Positions 8,269 to 17,666 of a stretch of 64,000 bases of DNA are shown here, piece by piece. Below the pieces are notes generated by a model. That model saw nothing but the letters and a program-made list of their open reading frames with translations. It made no database searches and had not been told where the DNA came from. The position numbers were made by a program, and so were the translations under genes. Each line of letters starts with the position of its first letter. Position 1 is the stretch's first letter. This DNA is from Maritimibacter sp. DP1N21-5 (GTDB lineage Bacteria; Pseudomonadota; Alphaproteobacteria; Rhodobacterales; Rhodobacteraceae): NCBI RefSeq assembly GCF_019218295.1, contig NZ_JAHUZF010000003.1:1-64000 (forward strand), read 5' to 3'.

Positions 8269-9042
8269 CTAGAGCGCCGCGGCCTGCGGCAGGATGAATG
8301 TGGTGGTCGGCGCGGTATTCACCCGCAGCCTGCAGCCATAGGCGGTGCCAAGGCGGTCATCCGTCAGCACTTCGTCGACCCCGCCCTGCGCGACGACCCT
8401 GCCTTGGGACAGGAGCGCGATGGACTGCGCGAACATCGCGGTGAGGTTAAGGTCGTGCATGACCGCGACGACACCGCCACCGGCCTGCGCATAGTCTCGC
8501 GCGAGCGTCATGACCTCGAGCTGGTGGGCGATGTCGAGACTGGCGACCGGTTCGTCGAGGATGAGCCAGTTCGCCCCGTCCGGCCCCACCGGTTCCCAGA
8601 TCTGACAAAGGACGCGCGCAAGCTGCACCCGCTGCTGTTCGCCGCCGGACAGGTCGTGGTATCGGCGCGGTCCGAAGCCGGACAGCCCCACCCGCCCAAG
8701 CGCGCGCTCGGTCAGGTTGCGGGACATTCCTGGGGCGCTGTCGCGTTGACCCAGTTGAACGATCTCGGCCACGGTGAAGGGGAACGCGACCGTGGTCGAC
8801 TGGGCCAGCACCCCACGGCGCTCGGCGAGGGCCCAGGGCTTCACGCGCTGCACATCCAGCCCTTCGATGGTGACTGTTCCGGCAAATCCGACGTCGCCCG
8901 AGATGGCGCGCAGGAGTGTTGTCTTGCCGGAGCCGTTCGGGCCGACGATGGCCGTCACCTCGCCGGCCTTGGCCGTGAAGTCGACGTCGCGCAGCGTATG
9001 GCTGCGACCGAGGTGAACATTCAGGTTCCGCACGATCAGCAT
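8269..9042 (-). CDS. hmuV: Heme ABC transporter ATP-binding protein HmuV
   Basis: A 257-residue ABC ATPase of the iron/heme type. Walker A is GPNGSGKTT near residue 35, the signature is LSGGEQQRVQLAR near 140, and Walker B is WLILDEPVASLD near 163, followed by the switch His in VVAVMHDLNL. It would power the HmuU permease for import of heme from the periplasm. GGAGG stands six bases upstream of the start. It lies one base after the hmuU stop, in the order hmuS-T-U-V typical of heme operons. Confidence 0.95.
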   Translation of the reverse strand: MLIVRNLNVHLGRSHTLRDVDFTAKAGEVTAIVGPNGSGKTTLLRAISGDVGFAGTVTIEGLDVQRVKPWALAERRGVLAQSTTVAFPFTVAEIVQLGQRDSAPGMSRNLTERALGRVGLSGFGPRRYHDLSGGEQQRVQLARVLCQIWEPVGPDGANWLILDEPVASLDIAHQLEVMTLARDYAQAGGGVVAVMHDLNLTAMFAQSIALLSQGRVVAQGGVDEVLTDDRLGTAYGCRLRVNTAPTTTFILPQAAAL

Positions 9043-9043
9043 G

Positions 9044-10114
9044 TCAGACCTCCATCAACCCGCGCCGGCGAATGAGAAGCCAGAGGAAGAAGGGCCCGCC
9101 GACAATGGCCATGACGATCCCGATGGGAAGTTCGGCAGGCGCGACGACGGAACGCGCGACCATATCCGCCGCGACGAGCGTGATGGCACCGAGAAGCGCG
9201 GCATTGGTCAGCAGGTAGCGATGATCGGGTCCCGTGGACAGGCGCAGGAGATGCGGCACCACGAGACCGACGAAGCCGATACCGCCGGACACAGCGACAG
9301 CCGCCCCGACGCCGCCCGCGACGATGAAAATGGCCGCCTGCTTCAACGCCTCCACCCCGACACCCATGTGCCGCGCGGCGGATTCCCCCAGCGTCAGGGC
9401 GTTGAGCCCCCGCGCCAGAAGCGGCGCCGCGACAAGGCAGGCGAGCATCAGCGGGGCAGAGGCGGCCAGCTTGATCCATGTCGCACCGGCGAGCGAGCCC
9501 AGTCCCCAGAAGGTCAGGGTCCGCAATTGGGCATCGTCGGCCATGAAGATCAGAACACCGGACAGCGCGCCGACAAGGGCGGCAATCGCGATCCCGGCCA
9601 GAAGAAGCGTCGCGACCGACGTGTGTCCGCCACGCGTTGCGATGGCATAGAGCGCCATGACCGACAGCCAGCTTCCTGCAAAGGCGGCGAGCGGCACAAG
9701 GGCGAAGCCCGAGATCGCAATGAACGCCGGCGGCAGGAGCCCGCCCAGAACGATGGCGCAGATCGCGCCCAGCCCGGCGCCCGCGCTCACACCGACGAGA
9801 CCGGGATCGGCGAGCGGATTGCGAAAGAGCCCCTGCATGATGACGCCGGACACGGCCAGCGAGGCACCCACCAGAAGGCCCATGACCAGCCGGGGCAGCC
9901 GGATATCGAGAATGACCACCTGCGCACGCAAATCGAGGCTTTGGCCGGTGACGAGGTCATGCAGAAGTCCGAGTGGGCTCAATCCGGTCGCCCCGACGAA
10001 AAGACTGGCCGTCGCCGCGACGAAGAGGGCGACCACCAGCCCAACGGTCGCGCGGCGCGCACGCCAACCCGGATCGGTCGGCGTGTCCATCGTCATATCG
10101 GCCATGGTCGTCAT
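9044..10114 (-). CDS. hmuU: Heme ABC transporter permease HmuU (FecCD family)
   Basis: A ~356-residue, highly hydrophobic FecCD-type permease with about nine or ten membrane helices. The family segments RLPRLVMGLLVGASLAVSG and MQGLFRNPLADPGLVGVSAGA are present, as is GGIGFVGLVVPHLLRL. Start choice is ambiguous: GTG at 10117, ATG at 10114 and ATG at 10105 all sit at or just beyond the hmuT stop. I use the first ATG. The overlap indicates coupled translation with hmuT. Confidence 0.94.
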   Translation of the reverse strand: MTTMADMTMDTPTDPGWRARRATVGLVVALFVAATASLFVGATGLSPLGLLHDLVTGQSLDLRAQVVILDIRLPRLVMGLLVGASLAVSGVIMQGLFRNPLADPGLVGVSAGAGLGAICAIVLGGLLPPAFIAISGFALVPLAAFAGSWLSVMALYAIATRGGHTSVATLLLAGIAIAALVGALSGVLIFMADDAQLRTLTFWGLGSLAGATWIKLAASAPLMLACLVAAPLLARGLNALTLGESAARHMGVGVEALKQAAIFIVAGGVGAAVAVSGGIGFVGLVVPHLLRLSTGPDHRYLLTNAALLGAITLVAADMVARSVVAPAELPIGIVMAIVGGPFFLWLLIRRRGLMEV

Positions 10115-10947
10115 CACCCCGAGGCCTTGGTCAATTTACTTGCGAGTTCCCGGACGGCCTGACCCACGCGGGGTCCGAAGCCCAGGAGGAGCAAGCCGTC
10201 CATGCGGACGACGGAGCGTGATTGCGCGGCCGGGGTCGGGGCCAGCGCGGGCAGGGCGAGCAATTCGTCATCTTCCATGGCGTGATCGCCGGTGCGGTCC
10301 ATCATCAGGATCACGTCCGGCTCTGCGGCCATGATTGCTTCGTCCGAGAGCTGGGTATACCCCTCGACGCCCTGGACGGCATTCACGCCGCCGGCGAGTT
10401 CGATGATGGCCGCGGCGGAGGTGTTCTCGCCCGCAGCCGTCAGCCGTCCGGCGGCCGTGGACAGGATGAACAGCACCCGGGGCGGCGCGGTTCTGACCGC
10501 GACGGCTTCGGCCGCGTCCAGATCGGCGGCGACGGAGGCGGCGAGCGTTTCGCCTTTTTCCGGCACGTCGAGCGCGGAAGCGACCGCCCGGATCTTGGCA
10601 AGCACAGCTTCTTCGGTGAAGCCGTCGGGCACCTCGATAAAGGGAATCGCCGCGGCGCGCAGAAGATCCACCGCTTCCACGGGCCCCGCGCCCGTTTCGC
10701 TCACGATCAGGTCGGGAGCGACCGACAGGACGCCCTCCGGCGACAACTGCCGGATATAGCCGACGTCGGGAAGCTCCTGCACGGCGGAGGGCCAGGTCGA
10801 GGTGCTGTCACGCCCGACGAGCCGGTCGCCTTCCCCCAGCGCGTAGACGATCTCGGTCACGGAGCCGCCGATGGACAGCACCCTGTCCGCAAGTGCGGGC
10901 AGGGGGGCGAGCACCATCGCGCAGGTCAAGAACGCAGGACGGATCAT
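10114..10947 (-). CDS. hmuT: Periplasmic heme-binding protein HmuT
   Basis: A 277-residue class III periplasmic binding protein. A Sec signal peptide (about residues 1-20, ending PLPALA) is followed by RVLSIGGSVTEIVYALGEGDRLVGRD, split here by naming only its ends RVLSIGG and GDRLVGRD, the usual opening of heme/siderophore binding proteins. The Tyr of DVGYIRQLSPEG fits the usual heme ligand position. A GAGGTGG ribosome-binding site precedes the start, and the gene overlaps the hmuS stop. It would hand heme from the receptor to HmuUV. Confidence 0.93.
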   Translation of the reverse strand: MIRPAFLTCAMVLAPLPALADRVLSIGGSVTEIVYALGEGDRLVGRDSTSTWPSAVQELPDVGYIRQLSPEGVLSVAPDLIVSETGAGPVEAVDLLRAAAIPFIEVPDGFTEEAVLAKIRAVASALDVPEKGETLAASVAADLDAAEAVAVRTAPPRVLFILSTAAGRLTAAGENTSAAAIIELAGGVNAVQGVEGYTQLSDEAIMAAEPDVILMMDRTGDHAMEDDELLALPALAPTPAAQSRSVVRMDGLLLLGFGPRVGQAVRELASKLTKASG

Positions 10948-11993
10948 GAGGCCACCTCGGCATCGGGAAGGTCGCGCAGGATGTCGACATAGGCCGGGAC
11001 ATGATCCTCGCCGTCCTTCCGTAATCCGAAAATCTGGAGGATGATCCCGCCGTCCGCATCGAAGGCCTCGACCGAAATCGCCATGCCGCGCTTGGTCGGT
11101 TTGCGCACCTCATAGACCTCTGCGATGTGGTCGGATCTGAGGTGCAGGTTGAAGCCCGGGTCCATGACGTTCATCCAGGGTCCCATCACCTTCGTCTGAA
11201 GGATGGGCCCTGCGTGGATTTGGATGCAGCCGTGGTTGCCGACGAAGACCATGACCGGGACTTCCCTGTCCGCCAGTTCGGGAAGCAGGCGGTCGACGGC
11301 ATCGGTCGTCAGTTTCCGCACATAGGGCGCGCCTGCCACGCGGTAGGCCCCGAGCCGGTTCATCTTCAGCTTCTTCGTCAGCAACATGAACTGGTGCGTG
11401 TCGGTCATCCGGTCCCACTCGGAGCGCAGGGCATCGGTCTTTTCAGGGCGTTCGATGGGGGCGGTCGGGGCGACACGCGGCGCGACGACGATCTGGTCGG
11501 TCTGGTCCCCCGTCGCCAGGTGCGCGATCACGCTGTCCCAATGATCGTGGTTCGAGGCGTCGCGCAGGTGGATCTTGTGAACGGCGTCGCCGGCCGCGTC
11601 GAAGACCTGGATCGACCGCTTCGGGCCGTTTTCTCCAACGGTCTCAGTGGCGAATGCGTGGACCCAATGCTGCGGAAAGATGCGCAGGTCGATGGCGTCG
11701 TTCAGGACCATGCTCGCATGTTGGCCTGACTGGTAGTTGCCATAGGTCCCGACCTTCTCATGCACCACCGACGGCGTCCGGGTCAGGGCCATGACTTCGC
11801 CCAGAGCGGGGGCCGCGCCCATGATGTCGTCCGGATGCGCGGAGACACGGACCGCGCCGTGCCCGACCTGGGCGGCAACGAGCTCGGCCTCCGAGATGCA
11901 GAGTTTTTCGGCGAGATCGCGCGCGCGCAACGTGGTGTTTTCGGTCAGCGCGGCGCGTATCTCGCGCGGCGACAGCGAAGCCAGAACCGCCAT
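10944..11993 (-). CDS. hmuS: Hemin-degrading factor HmuS/HemS
   Basis: A 349-residue cytoplasmic protein of the HemS/ChuS/HmuS family, which binds imported heme and in some members opens the ring to free iron. The family's internally duplicated layout is visible: RIFPQHWVHAF in the first half and LHLRSDHIAEVYEVRKPTKRG in the second, each with a candidate heme-ligand His. AAAAGGAG precedes the start. It is the first gene of the minus-strand heme operon and diverges from the receptor gene across about 250 bases. Confidence 0.93.
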   Translation of the reverse strand: MAVLASLSPREIRAALTENTTLRARDLAEKLCISEAELVAAQVGHGAVRVSAHPDDIMGAAPALGEVMALTRTPSVVHEKVGTYGNYQSGQHASMVLNDAIDLRIFPQHWVHAFATETVGENGPKRSIQVFDAAGDAVHKIHLRDASNHDHWDSVIAHLATGDQTDQIVVAPRVAPTAPIERPEKTDALRSEWDRMTDTHQFMLLTKKLKMNRLGAYRVAGAPYVRKLTTDAVDRLLPELADREVPVMVFVGNHGCIQIHAGPILQTKVMGPWMNVMDPGFNLHLRSDHIAEVYEVRKPTKRGMAISVEAFDADGGIILQIFGLRKDGEDHVPAYVDILRDLPDAEVAS

Positions 11994-12130
11994 GCGGTGC
12001 TCCTTTTCATCGTTCGTGATTGGCTTACCTTGCTGCGCTGTGGCTCAAATGCCGCGCCTGGCTGGGTACGGACGCGTTCGCGCGCCGATTACTTGACTGA
12101 AATACTCGGATATCATAGGCGGCGCAAGTC

Positions 12131-12150
12131 CTTTGCAATTCCACGCAAAG
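12131..12150. promoter_or_regulatory. Inverted repeat in the hmuS-hmuR divergent region
   Basis: CTTTGC and GCAAAG form a perfect 6-bp inverted repeat with an 8-base spacer, about 95 bases upstream of hmuR. It could be an operator for iron- or heme-responsive control of both arms, or a 5' UTR hairpin of hmuR. It does not match a Fur, Irr or RirA box that I can recognise. The rest of the 251-base gap shows no convincing sigma-70 promoter. Confidence 0.25.
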
Positions 12151-12244
12151 ATTGGCCGGTACGTGGGTGACCGGCCAAGCCAAGCCAGCCCGGGATTCCC
12201 TGCGCAAGCTCGCCATTTCCACGAAAAACCTGGAAGGGATGAAC

Positions 12245-14269
12245 ATGAACGCGCAGATATCCTTGCGCGCGGGGCTGCTTGCCAGCGTCGCTTTCGCCAT
12301 GGCCTTGCCTGCTCACGCGCAGGAGGCATTCGACCTCGATACGGTCTATCTGGCCGAATCCAAACGCGAGGTCGCGACCGACACTGCCACCGCCGAAACC
12401 ACCGTCGATCAGGAAGAGATTGAGGACCGGCAGGCCGACAGTATCGCAGAGCTCGTCGACACCGTGCCCGGCGTGACCATCGTCAACGGCAACACGCCGC
12501 AGGGGTCGAGCATCAACATTCGTGGCTTCGGCGCGACCGCGTCGAATGGCACCGACCAGAAGATCGCGATCCAGCTGAACGGCGCCGATGTCGGGTCCGA
12601 AGAAATCTACCGCGTCGGCACGCAGCTTTTCACCGACCCGGCGCTTTACAAGGAAGTGACGGTCGTTCGTGGCATCGCGGGCACCTTCGAATACGGCTCG
12701 GGCATCATCGGGGGGCTCATCCGCGCCGAAACGAAGGATGCCATCGACATCACCGAAGGCGAGACGGGCTTTCGTCTGCGTCAGACCATCGAGGTCGGGA
12801 CGAACGGAAATCAGGCGGCGTCATCGACCATCGTGGCATGGCAGCCGACCGAGAATTTCGGCGTGATCGGCAACTATACCTACCGGCACAACGGCGTGTT
12901 GGTGGATGGGGCTGGCAATCCGATCAACGTCAAGCCGTCGAACCTGCCGACCTATATGGTCGGGATGCTCTACACCTTCGGCAACGCCGACGAACACTCG
13001 CTGCGTGCGACCTATTCCGACACGACGGCGGCCGAAGAGGACGTGCCCTACGACAGCTTCGGCCTGACCTCGGACATGTTCGGTAACGTGGACCGCACGG
13101 TGCGGTCGCGGACGGCGACGCTGGAGTACAAGTTCGACAGCGAGGCGAGCGACCTGATCAACGTGACCGCCGCCTTCAGCCGGGCCGATCAGCAGATCGA
13201 CAGCGCCTATATCGCGGGGTCTTCGTCCTTTGAAGGCACGCCATCCTGGCCCTTCGTCGCTGCCTCCGTCATGGGGCTGGGCGATGCGGATCACCGGTAT
13301 ATCACCAACAAGGTGACGCTGAAGAACCAGGCCTTCTTCTACACCGGCGCGATCGCGCACGACCTGCGGTTCGGCGTCGAAGGCGTGTGGAAGGAACGGG
13401 CGGATGCCAGTTCGGCCCCCGGTGGCACGGATCGCCGGTATGCCGTCTTCGCCGTGGACGACATCACCTGGGGCGGGCTCACCGTGACGCCAGCAATTCG
13501 CTATGAGAACCAGCGGATCGGCAGCGCCACGACCGCCTATTTCGACAACAACGCCCTGATGGGCGGCCTGTCCGGCCGATATGAATTCGGCAGCTCCGGT
13601 TTCGCCGTGTTCGGGAGCGTCGCCTATACCGAAAACCTGCCCATCATCGACGACCTCGACCCGACTTCGGCGAACTATCCGACCTATATGACCCAGAGCG
13701 AAAAGGCCCGGTCCTATGAATTGGGCGTGAGCTTCGACCGTGCGTCAGTCTTTGCCTCGGGCGACCAGCTCAGCCTGAAGGTCAACGGGTTCCAGACGAA
13801 CGTGTGGGATATCACCTCCTACACCACGCCGACGCGGGTTCCGATTACGGACGCCCTGATCCGGGGTGTCGAACTGGAGGGCTCCTATTCGTTGGCCAAC
13901 GGGTTCTACACCGACGTGAACGCGAACTTCATGCGGGGCTGGGGCACCGACGCGACCGGCGTGCAAGGCGATTGGTCCGGCATTCCGGCGAACCAGATCC
14001 GCGCGACAATCGGCAAACGCTTTGGCGAGGAGTACGACGTGTCGTGGGAGGTCGTGCATGACTTCGCCATGAACAACACGGCCACACCGACGCCGGCCTC
14101 GACCGTCCATAACCTGCGCGCCACCTATCGCCCGCAAGACGGGTTCTTCGATGGGGCCGAAGTGCGGTTCGGGGTCGAGAACCTCTTCGACCTCGACTAC
14201 ACGCCGCACCTCGCCACCCGCGCGGCACCGGGTCGGACCTTCAAGGTGACCTTGGCGAAGACCTTCTGA
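12245..14269 (+). CDS. hmuR: TonB-dependent outer-membrane heme receptor
   Basis: A ~674-residue TonB-dependent receptor. A signal peptide (ending PAHAQ, about residue 25) is followed by a plug domain (about 45-160) with ADSIAELVDTVPGVTIV and the INIRGFG segment, then a 22-strand barrel ending in the C-terminal signature KVTLAKTF with terminal Phe. GGAAGG lies six bases before ATG 12245; an ATG two codons earlier (12239) is an alternative. Divergent orientation from hmuSTUV-exbBDD-tonB makes heme or a heme carrier the likely substrate. A strong hairpin follows the stop. Confidence 0.92.
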   Translation: MNAQISLRAGLLASVAFAMALPAHAQEAFDLDTVYLAESKREVATDTATAETTVDQEEIEDRQADSIAELVDTVPGVTIVNGNTPQGSSINIRGFGATASNGTDQKIAIQLNGADVGSEEIYRVGTQLFTDPALYKEVTVVRGIAGTFEYGSGIIGGLIRAETKDAIDITEGETGFRLRQTIEVGTNGNQAASSTIVAWQPTENFGVIGNYTYRHNGVLVDGAGNPINVKPSNLPTYMVGMLYTFGNADEHSLRATYSDTTAAEEDVPYDSFGLTSDMFGNVDRTVRSRTATLEYKFDSEASDLINVTAAFSRADQQIDSAYIAGSSSFEGTPSWPFVAASVMGLGDADHRYITNKVTLKNQAFFYTGAIAHDLRFGVEGVWKERADASSAPGGTDRRYAVFAVDDITWGGLTVTPAIRYENQRIGSATTAYFDNNALMGGLSGRYEFGSSGFAVFGSVAYTENLPIIDDLDPTSANYPTYMTQSEKARSYELGVSFDRASVFASGDQLSLKVNGFQTNVWDITSYTTPTRVPITDALIRGVELEGSYSLANGFYTDVNANFMRGWGTDATGVQGDWSGIPANQIRATIGKRFGEEYDVSWEVVHDFAMNNTATPTPASTVHNLRATYRPQDGFFDGAEVRFGVENLFDLDYTPHLATRAAPGRTFKVTLAKTF

Positions 14270-14281
14270 CAGCCAGCCAAC

Positions 14282-14311
14282 CGGAAAGGCGCTCGAGCAG
14301 GCGCCTTTCCG
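14282..14311. terminator. Bidirectional terminator-like hairpin between hmuR and glgX
   Basis: CGGAAAGGCGC and GCGCCTTTCCG form a perfect 11-bp stem with an 8-base loop, between two convergent stop codons (14269 and 14316). There is no clear T-run on either side, so efficiency is uncertain, but position and strength fit a shared terminator. Confidence 0.6.
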
Positions 14312-14315
14312 ACCA

Positions 14316-16223
14316 TCAATGTCCACCTGACCGAAGGATATGGACGCTTCTGGCCGGCACGCTTTGTCCACCGATGAGCGGTGTCCAGTCACCGCCTTCC
14401 GCGTCCGGCAGCACGAAATCGCGGGGAACGGGATCGAAGTTGATCAGAACGGCCAGCGGTCCCAGCGCGTCACCCGGCAGCACCAGCGCGATGGCCCGCG
14501 TGTCCGGGTCTTCCCATCGTGACACATCCATCGGCTCGCCTTCGGGGCTCAGCCACTGGACATCGCCCTCTTCCCAAAGCGCCTGATCGCGCAGTGCGGA
14601 GCTTTGCGCCCGGAGCCGCCCGAGCCGTCGTGCATGCTCCAGAAGCTCGACGTCGGCCTTGTCCCAGTCGAGCCAGAAGTCCGGCCCGTCCTGGCAATAG
14701 GCATTGTTGTTGCCATGCTGGCTGCGTCCCGTTTCATCGCCGGCCGTGATCATCGGTGTTCCCTTGGCCAGCATCACCAGCGACAGAAGCGACTTGCTGT
14801 CCCGCCGTCGCGCGGCCATCACGGTCTCGTCTTCCGTGGCGCCCTCGACACCGTTGTTCCACGACAGATTCTCGCCATGGCCATCGCGGTTGTCTTCCCC
14901 GTTCGCTTCATTGTGCCGGGTCTCATGGGAGACCAGATCGGTGAGCGTGAACCCGTCATGCGCCGCAATGAAATTCACGCTCCGGCTTTCGCCCGCGAAA
15001 ATGTCCGACGACCCGGCCAGCGCCGTCGTCAGCCCCCCGATCATCCCCCCATCGCCCCGCCCGAAGCGCCGAAGCGTGTCGCGAAAGCGGTCGTTCCATT
15101 CGAGAAAAGGGCGGGGAAAATTCCCGAGCTGATAGCCGCCCGGCCCGATGTCCCAAGGCTCGGCGATCAGCACGCGGTCGCGCAGAACCGGGTCCTCCCG
15201 CATCGCGGCCAGAAGCTGCGCGTCAGGCGAGAACCCGTCGTCGAGCCGCCCCAGCACCGGGGCGAGGTCGAAACGGAAGCCGTCCACCCCGCCCGCAAGA
15301 ACGAAGCGGCGCTGCGCGCTCAGAACCAGTTCGATCACGAAGGGGTTTGCGCAATCGAGCGTGTTTCCGGTCCCGGTGTCGTTGATCAGGTCCCCGTTCG
15401 GCGCGTGGCGATAGCTTTCCCGATTGGCGAGACCCCGAAGCGACAGGGTCGGCCCCAGTGCGTCGCTTTCGCCCGTGTGGTTGAAGACGACGTCGAGGAT
15501 CACGCCGATCCCGGCCTCGCGGAGCGTGTCGGTCAGGTGCCGCAGATCGACGAACCCGCCCGGCGCCAGGCGCGGATCGAGTGCCATCATCGTGACCGGG
15601 TTGTAGCCCCACGCGTTGGTCAGGCCCAATGCCCCGAGGTGGCGTTCGTCGATCCAGGCCGTGATCGGCAGGAGCTCGATCGCGGTGACGCCGAGCGAGG
15701 TCAGATGCTCCACCACCGCCGGGTGCGCGATGGCGGCGAGGGTGCCGCGTATCTCTTCCGGCACAGCGGGGTGCAGCATGGTCAGCGCCCGGACATTGGC
15801 CTCATAGATCAACCCTCCGGGCTGGAACACGCGCGGTGGCGCGGTGCGCGGTGCCACCGCATCGACCAGTGCCTTCGGCATGAGCGGCGCGGTGTCGACC
15901 GCCTCCTCCCGTGGCAACGCCAGTCGTGGATCAAATGCGAACCGCCGGTCGATCCGCGTCGCGAAGGGGTCCACCAAGAGCTTCGCCGGATCGAACCACA
16001 GCCCGTTCTGGGGGTCGAAGGTGCCATCGGCCCGGTAGCCATAGGCCTGTCCGACCCCGATCCCCGGCACGTCGCGCGACCACTGCCCCCCCTCCTGCCG
16101 TTCCATCGGTTCCCGACGCTCGCTCTCGCCGTCGAAGAGGCAGAGCGTCACGGCGCTCGCCTCGGGCGCGAAGACGGTGAACTGGGTGCCGCGCGCGTGG
16201 GGCACGGCACCGAAGGCCCTCAC
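14316..16223 (-). CDS. glgX: Glycogen debranching enzyme GlgX
   Basis: A ~635-residue GH13 isoamylase-type enzyme that cleaves alpha-1,6 branches from phosphorylase-trimmed glycogen. It has an N-terminal carbohydrate-binding domain (GTQFTVFAPEASAVTLCLF), then the catalytic barrel with the nucleophile in GFRFDLAPVLG, the acid/base Glu in VLIAEPWDIGPGGY and the transition-state Asp in AAHDGFTLTDLV. I chose a GTG start that overlaps the glgA stop (GTGA) because GGAG lies eight bases upstream and the N-terminus then matches the family. A longer frame up to 16352 overlaps glgA and looks spurious. Last gene of the glg operon. Confidence 0.92.
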   Translation of the reverse strand: MRAFGAVPHARGTQFTVFAPEASAVTLCLFDGESERREPMERQEGGQWSRDVPGIGVGQAYGYRADGTFDPQNGLWFDPAKLLVDPFATRIDRRFAFDPRLALPREEAVDTAPLMPKALVDAVAPRTAPPRVFQPGGLIYEANVRALTMLHPAVPEEIRGTLAAIAHPAVVEHLTSLGVTAIELLPITAWIDERHLGALGLTNAWGYNPVTMMALDPRLAPGGFVDLRHLTDTLREAGIGVILDVVFNHTGESDALGPTLSLRGLANRESYRHAPNGDLINDTGTGNTLDCANPFVIELVLSAQRRFVLAGGVDGFRFDLAPVLGRLDDGFSPDAQLLAAMREDPVLRDRVLIAEPWDIGPGGYQLGNFPRPFLEWNDRFRDTLRRFGRGDGGMIGGLTTALAGSSDIFAGESRSVNFIAAHDGFTLTDLVSHETRHNEANGEDNRDGHGENLSWNNGVEGATEDETVMAARRRDSKSLLSLVMLAKGTPMITAGDETGRSQHGNNNAYCQDGPDFWLDWDKADVELLEHARRLGRLRAQSSALRDQALWEEGDVQWLSPEGEPMDVSRWEDPDTRAIALVLPGDALGPLAVLINFDPVPRDFVLPDAEGGDWTPLIGGQSVPARSVHILRSGGH

Positions 16224-17659
16224 GCGGCCTGCTCCAAAAGGCGCCGGTAGAGCGCGACATAGCCCTTTGCGCTCGCGTCCCATGACACGTCGGTCGCCAT
16301 GCCGTTCTTCATCATCCGGGTCCATTCGGGCGTATCGGCATAGACCTCGCAAGCGAGCGTCACCGCGTCCACGATCCGCTCCGCGGTCAGCCGCCCGATG
16401 TGGAACCCCGTGCCGACACCGGCCGCCCGCGCCGCCATGTTCGCGTCGATCACCGTATCGGCCAGGCCGCCGGTCCGCGCCACGATGGGCACGCAGCCAT
16501 AGCGCAGGCCGTAGAGCTGCGTCAGACCGCAGGGCTCGAACCGCGACGGAATGAGGATCGCGTCGCAGCCGCCCTGCATGAGATGCGCGAGCGGTTCGTC
16601 ATATCCGATGTGCACCGCGACCCGGCCCGGATGGCGCGCGGCGGCCTCGGCAAAGGCGTGCTCCAGATCGCGATCCCCCGCGCCCAGCACGGCAAGGCTC
16701 GCCCCGGCGGCGACGATGCCGTCCATCGCCTCGGCCAGCAGGTCCATGCCCTTCTGCCAGGTCAGACGGCTGACGATGGCGATGACCGGGCCTTTGGTGG
16801 GAGCAAGGCCGAAGGTCTTCAGCACAGCTTTCCTATTCCCGCCCCGCGCCTTCAGCGCCCGGGCCGAGAAATTCGCAACCAGCCGCGCGTCCTTCGCCGG
16901 GTCCCAGACGTCGACGTCGATCCCGTTCACGATCCCCGACACCACGTCGGACCGCCCATTGATCAGGCCCTCCAGACCCATCCCGAACTCGCCTGTCCTG
17001 ATTTCGCGTGCATAGGTGGGCGACACCGTCGTGATCGCCTGCGCGGCGCGAAGGCCCGCCTTGAGAAACCCGACGCCGCCGTAATATTCGACCCCGTCGG
17101 CCCAAGCGGTTGCAGGCAGGTCAAGCTCACCGAACACATGGGCGGCGAACTGGCCCTGGAAGGCGATGTTGTGCACCGTGATGACGCTCGGCGGCGGTGG
17201 TGCGTCGCCATAGGCCAGATAACAGGGGACCATCGCCGCCTGCCAGTCATGGACATGCACGACATCCGGTCGATAGCCCTTGAGCGCCCCCGTCGCGATC
17301 AGCGCGGCGGCCTTGGACAGCACGGCAAAGCGTTTCCAGTTGTCGCCGAAGTCGATGCCGTCGAGCCCCGCATAGGGTCCGCCTTCACGCTCGAAGAGCC
17401 CCGGCACCTGCACGACAATGAGGTCGAGACCCGCGACCTTGGCCCCGAGCAGCTTGACCGAATGACCCAGAACGTCCGGCAGCTTGGCGAGGACCTTGCC
17501 TTTGCCGACCTGCGCCATGATGGCCGGATAGCCCGGCACGACGGTGCGTGTCTCGACCCCCAGTGGTGCGACGGCACCGGGCAGGGCGCCCGTCACATCG
17601 GCCAGCCCCCCGGTCTTGACGAGCGGATAGATCTCGGACGCGACGGAGAGGACTTTCAT
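16220..17659 (-). CDS. glgA: Glycogen synthase GlgA
   Basis: A 479-residue GT5 glycogen synthase that transfers glucose from ADP-glucose to the growing chain. The N-terminal ADP-glucose motif KTGGLADV is at residues 15-22, and the C-terminal catalytic motif SRFEPCGLTQLYGLRYG is near 375. The start is ATG AAA at 17659, preceded by GAGG; a GTG two codons upstream would overlap the ribosome-binding site. It lies between glgC and glgX with short or overlapping junctions. Confidence 0.95.
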   Translation of the reverse strand: MKVLSVASEIYPLVKTGGLADVTGALPGAVAPLGVETRTVVPGYPAIMAQVGKGKVLAKLPDVLGHSVKLLGAKVAGLDLIVVQVPGLFEREGGPYAGLDGIDFGDNWKRFAVLSKAAALIATGALKGYRPDVVHVHDWQAAMVPCYLAYGDAPPPPSVITVHNIAFQGQFAAHVFGELDLPATAWADGVEYYGGVGFLKAGLRAAQAITTVSPTYAREIRTGEFGMGLEGLINGRSDVVSGIVNGIDVDVWDPAKDARLVANFSARALKARGGNRKAVLKTFGLAPTKGPVIAIVSRLTWQKGMDLLAEAMDGIVAAGASLAVLGAGDRDLEHAFAEAAARHPGRVAVHIGYDEPLAHLMQGGCDAILIPSRFEPCGLTQLYGLRYGCVPIVARTGGLADTVIDANMAARAAGVGTGFHIGRLTAERIVDAVTLACEVYADTPEWTRMMKNGMATDVSWDASAKGYVALYRRLLEQAA

Positions 17660-17666
17660 CGGCACC

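Noticed and set aside
12093..12116. Sigma-70 promoter TTGACT ... TATCAT before hmuR
   Set aside because: The two hexamers are only 12 bases apart, too close for a functional -35/-10 pair.
11994..12244. Fur, Irr or RirA box controlling the heme locus
   Set aside because: Iron control is expected, but no stretch matches the consensus sites closely enough to name.
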